From positions 6,386,001-6,450,000 of the forward strand of contig NZ_WING01000001.1 in NCBI RefSeq assembly GCF_009793335.1: a stretch of 64,000 nucleotides of DNA. Reading direction: 5' to 3'. The stretch is from Actinomadura sp. J1-007. GTDB taxonomy: Bacteria > Actinomycetota > Actinomycetes > Streptosporangiales > Streptosporangiaceae. The notes beneath the pieces are model-generated. The model searched no databases and was not told where the DNA came from. It saw only the letters and a list, made by a program, of their open reading frames with translations. The position numbers and the translations under genes were made by a program. The first letter of the stretch is position 1; each line of letters begins with the position of its first letter. Shown in pieces: positions 33,061 through 41,383 of this stretch.

Positions 33061-33681
33061 GTGGGGATGCGGATCCTTCCGAACGGCGACGCGGCGATCC
33101 TGGTCGAGCTGCCCGACCTGGACGCGATGCTCGGCCTGTACGCGGCGCTCGCGGCCGACCCGCCGCCGGGCGTGGCCGACCTCGTCCCCGCCGCCCGCAC
33201 CCTGACCCTGCTGCTCGGCCCGGGGGCGCGCCCCGCCGACGTCGCGCGGGCCGTACGGGACGCGCGGCCGGGCGCCGCCGCGCCGGTCGGCGGCGCGGTC
33301 ACCGTCCCGGTCGTCTACGACGGCGCGGACCTCGGCGAGGTCGCCGAGCTCACCGGCCTCAGCCCCGCCGAGGTCGTCGCCGCGCACACCGGCACGCCGT
33401 GGCGCGTCGCGTTCACCGGGTTCGCGCCCGGCTTCGGCTACCTGACCGGCGGCGACCCCCGGCTGAACGTGCCGCGCCGCGAGACGCCCCGGGTCCGCGT
33501 GCCCGCCGGGTCCGTCGGGCTCGCCGGGCGGTTCAGCGGCGCGTACCCGGTGGAGTCGCCGGGCGGCTGGCGGCTCATCGGGCGCACCGACGCGCCGCTG
33601 TGGGACCTGCGCCGCGACCCGCCCGCCCTGCTGCGGCCGGGCGCCGAGGTCCGGTTCGTCCGCGCCGGGGGTCCGGCGTGA
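33061..33681 (+). CDS. pxpB: 5-oxoprolinase subunit B
   Basis: 206 residues of the KipI / allophanate-hydrolase subunit 1 family. Typical stretches are FTGFAPGFGYLTGGDPRL, VPRRETPRVRVPAGSVGLAG and YPVESPGGWRLIG. It pairs with PxpC, whose GTG start overlaps its stop (GTGA). GGGGGAG stands before the GTG at 33061; an ATG two codons later is an alternative. Its Bacillus relative KipI was once described only as a kinase inhibitor, but the operon context favours the oxoprolinase role. Confidence 0.93.
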   Translation: MGMRILPNGDAAILVELPDLDAMLGLYAALAADPPPGVADLVPAARTLTLLLGPGARPADVARAVRDARPGAAAPVGGAVTVPVVYDGADLGEVAELTGLSPAEVVAAHTGTPWRVAFTGFAPGFGYLTGGDPRLNVPRRETPRVRVPAGSVGLAGRFSGAYPVESPGGWRLIGRTDAPLWDLRRDPPALLRPGAEVRFVRAGGPA

Positions 33682-34589
33682 GGCGCCTTGAGGTGATCGC
33701 GACCGGGCCGCGGGCGACCGTCCAGGACCTCGGCCGCCCGGGGCACGCGGCACTCGGCGTCGGCGTCGCGGGGGCGGCCGACGCCGGGTCGCTGCGCCTC
33801 GCCAACCGCGCGGTCGGCAACCCCGAGGGCGCGGCGGCGATCGAGGCCGAGTTCGGCGGGCTGCGCGTACGGGTCCGGGCCCCCGGCGGGCTGTTCGCCG
33901 CCGTGACCGGCGCGCCCGCGCCGCTGACCGTGGACGGCCGCGCGGAGGCCCCCTACTCGGTCCTCCACGTCCCGGACGGCGCGGAGCTGCGGATGGGCGC
34001 GCCGCCGTCGGGGCTGCGCAGCTACCTCGCCGTGCGCGGGGGAGTGGACGTCCCGCCCGTCCTCGGCTCGCGTTCGGCCGACACGCTGGCCGCGCTCGGG
34101 CCGGACCCGCTCGGGCCCGGGACCGTCCTGCCGGTCGGGCCGCCGCCGGACGGCGTCCCGCTGCTCGGCGTCCTGCCGGTCGCGCCGCCGCCCGCCGGGG
34201 ACGTCGAGCTGGGCGTGGTCCCCGGGCCCCGGGCCGACTGGTTCACCCGCGACGCGCTGCACGGCCTGTTCACCGGGGAGTACGAGGTGACGAGCGAGAT
34301 CGACCGCGTGGGCATGCGGCTTTCGGGGCCGCGGCTCGCCCGCGCGGAGAAGGGCGAGCTGCCCAGCGAGGGGACGGTCGCCGGGGCGCTCCAGGTCCCG
34401 CCGTCCGGGCTTCCCGTGCTGTTCCTGGCCGACCACCCGCTGACCGGGGGCTACCCGGTGATCGGGGTGGTGGCGTCCGCCGACCTCGGGCGCGCCGCGC
34501 AGGCCCGCCCGGGGCAGCGGCTGCGCTTCCGGCCGCGACCCGCGCCGTTCCTCGGGGCGGGACCCGACGACGCAGAGGAGAGAGCATGA
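33678..34589 (+). CDS. pxpC: 5-oxoprolinase subunit C
   Basis: 303 residues of the KipA / allophanate-hydrolase subunit 2 family: VIATGPRATVQDLGRPGHAA at the start, AFGVAG-type AALGVGVAGAADAGSL, and SYLAVRGGVDVPPVLGSRS. The C-terminal half contains VTSEIDRVGMRLSGPRL and PSEGTVAGALQVPPSGLPV. It is coupled to pxpB by GTGA and to the DUF1445 gene by ATGA, so the three are translated together. No motif is missing. Confidence 0.93.
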   Translation: MRRLEVIATGPRATVQDLGRPGHAALGVGVAGAADAGSLRLANRAVGNPEGAAAIEAEFGGLRVRVRAPGGLFAAVTGAPAPLTVDGRAEAPYSVLHVPDGAELRMGAPPSGLRSYLAVRGGVDVPPVLGSRSADTLAALGPDPLGPGTVLPVGPPPDGVPLLGVLPVAPPPAGDVELGVVPGPRADWFTRDALHGLFTGEYEVTSEIDRVGMRLSGPRLARAEKGELPSEGTVAGALQVPPSGLPVLFLADHPLTGGYPVIGVVASADLGRAAQARPGQRLRFRPRPAPFLGAGPDDAEERA

Positions 34590-35386
34590 CGACCTCGACC
34601 GCACCCATCGAGCCGGGCGCGCTGTCGCCGGAGCAGGCGAGGGCCCTGTTCCGCACCGGGCTGCGGGTGCCGACCGCCGGCTGGTGCGCGGGCTGGACGC
34701 AGGCCAACCTCATCGCCGTGCCGCGCGAGCAGGCGTACGACCTGCTGCTGTTCGCGCAGCGCAACCCGAAGCCGTGCCCGGTGCTCGACGTGACCGAGCC
34801 CGGCGAGGTGTCGTCCGGGCTGTTCGGCGGCGACCTGCGCACCGACCTGCCCGGCTACGTCGTGTACGAGGACGGCGAGCCCGTCGCGGAGGTCGCCGAC
34901 GCCACCGAGTACTGGCGCGACGACCTGGTGGCGTTCCTCATCGGGTGCAGCTTCACCTTCGAGGACGCGCTCCTGGACGCCGGGGTGCCCGTGCGGCACA
35001 TCGAGCAGCGCCGCAACGTCCCGATGTACCGGACGAACCGCGTGTGCCGCCGCGCCGGGGCGTTCGGCGGGCCGCTCGTGGTGTCGATGCGCCCCGTTCC
35101 GGCCGCGCAGGTCGCCGACGCCGTCCGGGTGACGTCCCGCTACCCGTCGGTGCACGGCGCGCCCGTCCACATCGGCGACCCGCTCGAACTCGGCATCGCC
35201 GACCTGGACGCCCCCGACTTCGGCGACCCGGTCGAGGTGCGGGTGGACGAGATCCCGGTGTTCTGGGCGTGCGGCGTCACCCCGCAGGCCGCCGTGATGG
35301 CGTCCCGGCCGAAGCTCGCGATCGGCCACGCGCCGGGCCACATGGCGATCACCGACGCCCGCGACACCCGCTACATCGTGCCGTGA
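34586..35386 (+). CDS. DUF1445 putative hydro-lyase (YcsI-like)
   Basis: 266 residues of DUF1445: RTGLRVPTAGWCAGWTQANL near the start, FLIGCSFTFEDALLDAGVP, NVPMYRTNRVCRRAGAFGG, and the C-terminal FWACGVTPQAAVM with HAPGHMAITDARD. The family is annotated as a hydro-lyase on weak grounds and occurs with pxpABC in many bacteria, including B. subtilis (YcsI). It may act on a 5-oxoproline-related compound. The ATG overlaps the pxpC stop; it is the last gene of the operon, ending 20 bases before the kinase gene. Confidence 0.9.
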   Translation: MTTSTAPIEPGALSPEQARALFRTGLRVPTAGWCAGWTQANLIAVPREQAYDLLLFAQRNPKPCPVLDVTEPGEVSSGLFGGDLRTDLPGYVVYEDGEPVAEVADATEYWRDDLVAFLIGCSFTFEDALLDAGVPVRHIEQRRNVPMYRTNRVCRRAGAFGGPLVVSMRPVPAAQVADAVRVTSRYPSVHGAPVHIGDPLELGIADLDAPDFGDPVEVRVDEIPVFWACGVTPQAAVMASRPKLAIGHAPGHMAITDARDTRYIVP

Positions 35387-35406
35387 ACGCGGCATAGGCT
35401 TCGGCC

Positions 35407-36803
35407 ATGGCCGCGATCGCGCCGGGGGACAGCCTGGGGGAGCGCTACCGGCTGGTCGCGCTCCTCGGCGACGGCGGCATGGCCGCCGTCTGGCGCGCCG
35501 ACGACCTCGTGCTGGACCGGCCCGTCGCGGTGAAGGTCCCGCGCGGCGGCGGGGCCGGGGAGCCCGCGCCGCGCCTGCGCCGCGAGGCCAAGGCCGCCGC
35601 GGGCCTCACCCATCCGGGCATCACGGGCGTGTACGACTACGGCGAGCAGGAGCTGCCCGGCGGCGGGCGGCTCCCGTACGTCGTGATGGAGCTGCTCGCC
35701 GGCGAGAGCCTCGCGGCCCGCCTCGCCCGCGGGCCGCTGCCGTGGCGCGAGACCGCCGCCGTCTGCGCCCGGGTCGCCGACGCCCTCGCCGCCGCGCACG
35801 CGGCCGGGGTCGTGCACCGCGACGTCAAGCCCGCGAACGTCTTCCTCACCCCCACCGGCGTGAAGGTCCTCGACTTCGGCATCGCGTTCACCGGCCCGTC
35901 CGAGCGCGGCCCGCTCCTCGGCACCCCCGCCTACGTCGCCCCGAGCTCCTCGCGGGCGCCGCCCCCACCCCCGCCGCCGACCTGTACTCCCTCGGTGTCC
36001 TGCTCGGCGAGGCGTCCGGCGGGCGGGCCGGGACGGAGGGGCCCGGCGTGCTGCGCGACATCGTCTGCCGGTGCCTGGACGAGCGGCCCGGCGCCCGCCC
36101 GTCGGCGGCGGAGGCCGCGGTCGAGCTGGGGCGGATCGGCGAGGTACCGGTGACCGCGTCGGCGGACGCGCGGCCCGCGCCGTACGGGCCGCCGGTCGCG
36201 CCGCCGCCGGTCGGGCCGCCGGTCGCGCCGCCGCCGGTCGCGGAGGTGCGCACGCCGACCCGCGTCCTGGACGAGCCGTTGCCGCCGCCCCCACCGCCGC
36301 GGCGCAGGGCCCCGGTGTCGCGGCGGCCGTGGGCTATCGCGGGCGTGGTGCTGGCCGGCCTCGCCGCGGTCGCCGTGCTCGCGGCGGCGTTCTCGCCGGA
36401 CGGCGAACGGCGCGAACGCCCCGGCCGCGCCGCTCCGGCGGACGCGCCGTCCCGGTCCCGTCCCGCGGCGTCGGGCGTCGAGTGCGCGGTGTCGTACCGG
36501 GTGGACGGCTCGTGGCCGCAGGGGTTCCAGGCGACCGTGCGGATCACCAACCTCGGCGACCGGCCGATCGAGGGCTGGCGGCTCGGCTGGACGTTCCCGG
36601 ACGGGCGGCGCGTCACCGACCTGTGGAACGGCGGCCGTGAGCAGGACGGCCGGAACGTCACCGTCACCGACGCCGGATGGAACCGGGTCGTCCCGCCGGA
36701 CGGCACGGTCGAGTTCGGCTTCGTCGGCGCGCAGGACGGCGACAGCGCCGGCCCGCGCCCCCGCCGGTTCACGCTCAACGGCGGCGCCTGCCGCGCGCCC
36801 TGA
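35407..36803 (+). CDS. Membrane Ser/Thr protein kinase with extracellular CBM2 cellulose-binding module (frameshifted)
   Basis: A bacterial Hanks-type kinase: glycine loop LGDGGMAAVW, VAVKVP lysine, catalytic VVHRDVKPANVFL, and DFG in VLDFGIA. Just after GTPAYVAP the frame breaks at about 35941-35943; adding one G restores PELLAGAAPTPAADLYSLGV and the rest of the kinase. A Pro/Val-rich linker and one membrane helix (about 36330-36400) lead to an extracytoplasmic domain with two cysteines and Trp-rich stretches (ITNLGDRPIEGWRLGWTFPD, GREQDGRNVTVTDAGWN). This is a type 2 carbohydrate-binding module. It ends convergently with cebR. A cellulose-sensing role is inferred from this domain and from the ceb cluster next door. 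The frameshift may be a sequencing error. Confidence 0.85.
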
Positions 36804-36809
36804 CCCGGC

Positions 36810-36826
36810 GGGCCCCGGCGGGGCCC
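36810..36826. terminator. Short hairpin between convergent genes
   Basis: GGGCCCC and GGGGCCC form a perfect 7-bp stem with a GGC loop between the ends of the kinase and cebR genes. Without a T-run it is only a probable terminator. Confidence 0.55.
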
Positions 36827-36843
36827 GGCGGGGCGGGCGCGGG

Positions 36844-37854
36844 TCAGGCCGAGTCGCGCAGGACCAGGTGCGGCCGGAGGATGACCACCGGGTCGGCGAC
36901 GGCCTCGCCGCGGATCCGGGAGACCAGCAGCCGGGCCATCTCGCGGCCCATCTCCTCCGGCGACTGGTGCACGGTCGTCAGCGGCGGGTCGGCGAGCGAC
37001 GCCGCCGCCGAGTCGTCGAACCCGACGACCGCGACGTCCCCGGGCACGCCGCGCCCGCGGCGGCGCAGCACGCGCAGCGCGCCGAGCGCCATCGGGTCGT
37101 CCGCCGCGAACACCGCGTCCAGCCGCGGCTCGCGCGCGAGCAGCTCCTCGGTCGCGGCGACCGCGCTCGCCTCGCCGAAGTCGCCGTAGGAGACCAGCTC
37201 GGGCAGGCCCGCCGCGGCGAGCGCGTCGCGGTACCCGGCCAGCCGGTCGATGCCGACGCCCATGTCCTGCGGGCCCGCGATCGTCGCGATGCGGCGGCGG
37301 CCCGCCGCCACCAGGTGGTCGACGGCCTGCCGGGCGCCGCTGCGGTTGTCCACGTCCACGTAGCTGACCGCCGACACCCCGGGCGGACGGCCGCCGAGCA
37401 CGGTCGGCACGCCCTGCGCCTCCAGCTTGCCCGGCAGCGGGTCCTCGGCGTGCAGCGAGGTCAGCAGCACGCCGTCCACGTGCTGGGGGGTCAGGTACTC
37501 CTCCAGCCGCGCGTACTCGTCCGGCGAGCGGGCGAGGGCCAGCAGGAGCTGGAGCCCGGTGTCGCCGAGCGCCGCGCTGGTCCCGCGGATGATCCCCGCG
37601 AAGTACGGCTCGCCGAACAGCCGCTGGTCGGACTCCGCCACGACGAGCGCGACCGTGTCGGTGCGCCGGGTGACCAGCGCGCGGGCCGCCCGGTTCGGGA
37701 CGTACCCGAGCTCGTCGATCGCGCGCCGCACCGCCTCGCGCGCCTGCGGGCTCACCCGCGGCGAGCCGTTGACGACCCGCGAGACGGTGCCGCGGCCGAC
37801 ACCGGCGCGGGCCGCCACCTGCTCCAGGGTGGGTCGCGTGCCCCTCACCGCCAT
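36844..37854 (-). CDS. cebR: LacI-family repressor CebR
   Basis: 336 residues. The N-terminal helix-turn-helix TLEQVAARAGVGRGTVSRVV and hinge GYVPNRAARALVTRRTDTVA, plus ligand-domain stretches such as LHAEDPLPGKLEAQGVPTVL and VDVDNRSGARQAVDHLV, closely resemble CebR of Streptomyces. CebR releases DNA when it binds cellobiose or longer cello-oligosaccharides. Its recognised box, TGGGAGCGCTCCCA, occurs upstream of cebE in this window. It is the last gene of the ceb cluster, 62 bases after bglC. The ATG at 37854 is used because it gives the family N terminus. Confidence 0.9.
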   Translation of the reverse strand: MAVRGTRPTLEQVAARAGVGRGTVSRVVNGSPRVSPQAREAVRRAIDELGYVPNRAARALVTRRTDTVALVVAESDQRLFGEPYFAGIIRGTSAALGDTGLQLLLALARSPDEYARLEEYLTPQHVDGVLLTSLHAEDPLPGKLEAQGVPTVLGGRPPGVSAVSYVDVDNRSGARQAVDHLVAAGRRRIATIAGPQDMGVGIDRLAGYRDALAAAGLPELVSYGDFGEASAVAATEELLAREPRLDAVFAADDPMALGALRVLRRRGRGVPGDVAVVGFDDSAAASLADPPLTTVHQSPEEMGREMARLLVSRIRGEAVADPVVILRPHLVLRDSA

Positions 37855-37916
37855 CGGCCTCCTCGCCGTCGATGCGTCGCCCGTCCGGCGCGGGCGCCCG
37901 CCCCGCGTTGCCGCGG

Positions 37917-39362
37917 TCAGCCGGGACCGCCGCGCCGGATCACGCGCGCGTACCAGCGGGCGCTGTCCTTGAGGGTGCGGCGCTGCGTGGCGTAGTCCAC
38001 GTGGACGAGCCCGAAGCGCTTGGAGTACCCCCACGCCCACTCGAAATTATCCAGCAGCGACCACGTGAAGTAGCCCCGGAGCGGAACGCCCTCGGAGATC
38101 GCGTCGCGGCAGGCCCGCAGGTGCGCGTCGAGGTACGCGATCCGCCCGGCGTCGTGGACGGCGCCGTCGCCGGGCGCCTCGTCGTAGCCCGCCCCGTTCT
38201 CGGTGATGTAGAGCGGGACGGCCGGGTACTCGCGGTGCAGCCGGGTCAGCACCTCGTACAGGCCGCGCTCGTCGATCTCCCACCCCATCCCCGTCACCGG
38301 CAGCCCCGCCGGAACGAACCGCACGTTCTCGCTGCCGACCCACGGCGACCGGGTGTTGAACGGCGACGACGCCGCCTGCGCGGCCTCGCCGGGCGTGCCC
38401 GCGACGGTGTGCCGCGAGTAGTAGTTGACGCCGAGGTGGTCCAGCGGCCTCCGGATGGCCGCGAGGTCGGCGTCCGGCGGCGCGAAGCCGTACGGCTCCA
38501 GGTCGGCGAGGACGTCGGCGGGGTAGCGGCCCTCCAGCAGCGGGCCGAGGAAGAAGCGGTTCTGGAGGCCGTCCACGCGGCGCGCCGCGTCCAGGTCGGC
38601 GTCCGCGCCCGTCTGCGGCGACACCGCGTAGAGGTTGACGGCGGCGCCGAACCGGTTCGCCGGGCGGCGGGCGCGCATCGCCTCGACCGCGAGGCCGTGG
38701 CCGAGCAGGAGGTGGTGCGCGGCCCGCAGCGCGCCCTCGGGATCGACGCGCCCCGGCGCGTGCTCCCCGGAGGCGTAGCCGAGGAACGCCGCGCACCACG
38801 GCTCGTTCACCGTCGTCCAGTGCCGGACGCGGTCGCCGAGGGCGGCGTGCACGTCGGCGGCGTAGTCGGCGAACCGGTGCGCGGTGTCGCGTTCGGGCCA
38901 GCCGCCCGCGTCCTCCAGCGGCTGCGGCAGGTCCCAGTGGTAGAGCGTCGGCCACGGTTCGACGCCCGCGGCCAGCAGCTCGTCCACCAGCCGGCGGTAG
39001 AAGTCGAGCCCGGCCTCGTTGACGCCCGCGCCGCGCCCGCCGCGCCCGTCCGGGTGGACGCGCGGCCACGAGACCGAGAACCGGTACGCGGTGAGGCCGA
39101 GCTCCGCCATCAGCGCGACGTCCTCGCGGAACCGGTGGTAGTGGTCCACGGCCACGTCGCCGGTGTCGCCGCCGAGGACCCGTCCGGGCGTGCGGCAGAA
39201 CGTGTCCCACACCGACGGGCCGCGCCCGTCCTCGGCCGCCGCGCCCTCGATCTGGTACGCGGCGGTCGCGGCCCCCCACCGGAACCCCGCCGGGAACGGC
39301 GCGGCAGGGCCGTCCCGCCCGGAGTCCTCGTGCGTGGAGCCGTTCTGAAGAGAGGAGGTCAT
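37917..39362 (-). CDS. bglC: Family GH1 beta-glucosidase
   Basis: 481 residues of a GH1 (alpha/beta)8 barrel. Acid/base Glu lies in TTVNEPWCAAFLGYASG and the nucleophile Glu in LYITENGAGYDE. FRWGAATAAYQIEGAAAEDG starts the barrel, and the aglycone loop SLLDNFEWAWGYSKRFGLVH is intact. It has no signal peptide, so it hydrolyses cellobiose brought in by the ABC importer. Its ATG (GAGG upstream) overlaps the stop of the upstream permease by ATGA, so it is part of the same operon. Beta-glucosides other than cellobiose may also be split. Confidence 0.93.
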   Translation of the reverse strand: MTSSLQNGSTHEDSGRDGPAAPFPAGFRWGAATAAYQIEGAAAEDGRGPSVWDTFCRTPGRVLGGDTGDVAVDHYHRFREDVALMAELGLTAYRFSVSWPRVHPDGRGGRGAGVNEAGLDFYRRLVDELLAAGVEPWPTLYHWDLPQPLEDAGGWPERDTAHRFADYAADVHAALGDRVRHWTTVNEPWCAAFLGYASGEHAPGRVDPEGALRAAHHLLLGHGLAVEAMRARRPANRFGAAVNLYAVSPQTGADADLDAARRVDGLQNRFFLGPLLEGRYPADVLADLEPYGFAPPDADLAAIRRPLDHLGVNYYSRHTVAGTPGEAAQAASSPFNTRSPWVGSENVRFVPAGLPVTGMGWEIDERGLYEVLTRLHREYPAVPLYITENGAGYDEAPGDGAVHDAGRIAYLDAHLRACRDAISEGVPLRGYFTWSLLDNFEWAWGYSKRFGLVHVDYATQRRTLKDSARWYARVIRRGGPG

Positions 39363-40273
39363 ACCTTGACCGCGCCTTCCATGATTCCGCCGATGATCTG
39401 GCGGCCGAACACGATGAACACCACGAGCAGGGGCAGGACGGCGACCGTCGTCCCGGCGAACATGAGCGTGTAGTCCTTGAAGTAGGCCGCCGAGAGGTTG
39501 TTGATCGAGAGCTGCACGGTCGGGTTGTCGGGGCTCAGCACCGCGAGCGGCCACATGAACTCGTTCCAGGTCTGCATGAACGTGAACAGTCCGAGCACCC
39601 CGGCCGCCGGGCGCAGCGCGGGCAGCACCACGCGCCAGAACACGCCGAAGGTCGAGCAGCCGTCCACCCGGGCGGCCTCGACCAGCTCGTCCGGGACGGC
39701 CTGGTCGGCGTACTGCCGCATCATGAACACGCCGAAGCCGGTCACCAGGAACGGGACGACCACCGCCTGGAGGCGGTTCTGCCAGCCCAGCTCCACCATG
39801 ATCATGTAGAGCGGGACGACGCCCATCTGCACCGGGACCATCATCGTGGCGATGACCGTGAGCAGCAGCGCGCCCCGGCCCCGGAACCGCAGCTTGGCGA
39901 ACGCGAACCCGGCCAGCGAGGCGAAGAACACCGTCGAGACCGTCACGGCGGACGCCACGATCGCCGAGTTGGCCAGGCCCTTGGCGAAGTGGGCGTCGGG
40001 GTTGTCGAACAGCCGGCGGGCGTTGTCGCCGAACCGCCCGCCCGGCAGCATCGGCGGCGGCACCGCGGAGACGACGTCGTTGCCGCGCGTCGCCACGACG
40101 ACCATCCAGTAGATCGGGAAGACCGACAGCGCGAGCGCCGCGACCAGCGTCACGTACGTCAACGGGCTCGCGTTCCAGAGCCCCCGGAACCTGCCGGGCC
40201 GGGACCCGCGCGGCGGGCGCGGGCCGTCGCCCGGCCGCCGCGCGCCGCGGGCGGCGGAGAAGAGCGCGGTCAT
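39359..40273 (-). CDS. cebG: Sugar ABC transporter permease CebG-like
   Basis: 304 residues with six membrane helices. The EAA-loop motif reads ELVEAARVDGCSTFGVFWRV, which contacts the ATPase. It belongs to the MalG/CebG group (second permease of carbohydrate importers of the CUT1 class). Start overlaps the stop of cebF; its own stop overlaps bglC. No ATPase gene is present here; in Streptomyces the shared MsiK ATPase serves these importers, so the same is likely. Confidence 0.88.
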   Translation of the reverse strand: MTALFSAARGARRPGDGPRPPRGSRPGRFRGLWNASPLTYVTLVAALALSVFPIYWMVVVATRGNDVVSAVPPPMLPGGRFGDNARRLFDNPDAHFAKGLANSAIVASAVTVSTVFFASLAGFAFAKLRFRGRGALLLTVIATMMVPVQMGVVPLYMIMVELGWQNRLQAVVVPFLVTGFGVFMMRQYADQAVPDELVEAARVDGCSTFGVFWRVVLPALRPAAGVLGLFTFMQTWNEFMWPLAVLSPDNPTVQLSINNLSAAYFKDYTLMFAGTTVAVLPLLVVFIVFGRQIIGGIMEGAVKV

Positions 40274-41280
40274 CGCGTGCCTCCCGCACGGCGCACGAAC
40301 AGGAAGTTGGCCAGCGAGAACACGATGATCAGCACGAACAGCGCGCAGGCCACCGCCGCCCCGTAGCCGTACCGGTCGTGCCCGAACGCGTTGCCGAACA
40401 TGTACATCGTGATCGTCTGGAACTGGTGCGTCGAGCCGCCGTCCATCCGGTCGGGGGCGCCCGCCCCGGCGCCGAACAGCACCGGCTCGGTGAAGAGCTG
40501 GAGGCCGCCGATGGTCGAGACGACCACCGTGAACAGGATCGTCGGCCGCAGCAGCGGCACCGTGATCCCCCAGAACTGCCGCAGCCGGGACGCGCCGTCG
40601 ATCGCCGCCGCCTCGTACAGGTCCCGGGGGACCGCCTGCATGGCGGCCAGGTAGATCAGCGCGTTGTAGCCCGTCCAGCGCCAGTCGACCATGGCCGACA
40701 CCGCGACCCACGACCAGCCGCGTGACGCCTGCCAGTCGACGCCGTCCATCCCGATCCGGCCGAGCAGCCAGTTGGCCATGCCGTAGTCGTGGTCGAAGAG
40801 CTGGGTGAACACGATCGCGACGGCCGCGGTCGAGGTGACCAGCGGCGCGACCATCCCGATCCGGAAGAACGTCGCCGCCCGCATCCGCCGGTTCAGCGCG
40901 TTCGCGACGAGCAGCGCGACCAGCAGTTGCGGGACGGTCGAGACCGCGAAGATTCCGAGGGTGTTGACGGCGGCGTGCCAGAAGTCGGCGTCCGACAGCA
41001 GGTAGCGGTAGTTCTCCAGGCCGGTCCACCGGCGCGTCCCCGACGCGAGGCCCCACTCGTGCAACGAGACCCACACCGTGTAGACGAGCGGGAAGCCGCC
41101 GAACAGCAGGAACACGACGTAGAACGGCGAGATGAACGCGTACGGCGCGGTCTTCAGGTCCAGCCGCGCGAGCCGGGCGCGCCACGCCGGGCGGCGGCGG
41201 CCGGAGCCGGGCGCCGGTGCGGGCGCGTGTCCGGCGGGGCGCGGGGCGGTGCTCATGCGGCTCGTGCCGTTCATGCGCAT
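40270..41280 (-). CDS. cebF: Sugar ABC transporter permease CebF-like
   Basis: 336 residues with six membrane helices after a Pro/Ala/Arg-rich cytosolic start. The EAA loop is DLYEAAAIDGASRLRQFWGI. It matches the MalF/CebF type, forming the channel with CebG. The ATG at 41280 has GGAGG six bases upstream. The gap to cebE is 103 bases and contains no clear terminator, so one transcript from the CebR box is expected. Confidence 0.88.
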   Translation of the reverse strand: MRMNGTSRMSTAPRPAGHAPAPAPGSGRRRPAWRARLARLDLKTAPYAFISPFYVVFLLFGGFPLVYTVWVSLHEWGLASGTRRWTGLENYRYLLSDADFWHAAVNTLGIFAVSTVPQLLVALLVANALNRRMRAATFFRIGMVAPLVTSTAAVAIVFTQLFDHDYGMANWLLGRIGMDGVDWQASRGWSWVAVSAMVDWRWTGYNALIYLAAMQAVPRDLYEAAAIDGASRLRQFWGITVPLLRPTILFTVVVSTIGGLQLFTEPVLFGAGAGAPDRMDGGSTHQFQTITMYMFGNAFGHDRYGYGAAVACALFVLIIVFSLANFLFVRRAGGTR

Positions 41281-41383
41281 CGCGCGCCTCCTTTCGGTCG
41301 TCCGGCCCGCGGGGCGCCGACGCCCGCGCGAACGGGCGGCGGCGCGGTGCGGACCGGGATGCGGACGTTGCCTGCGGACGGCT

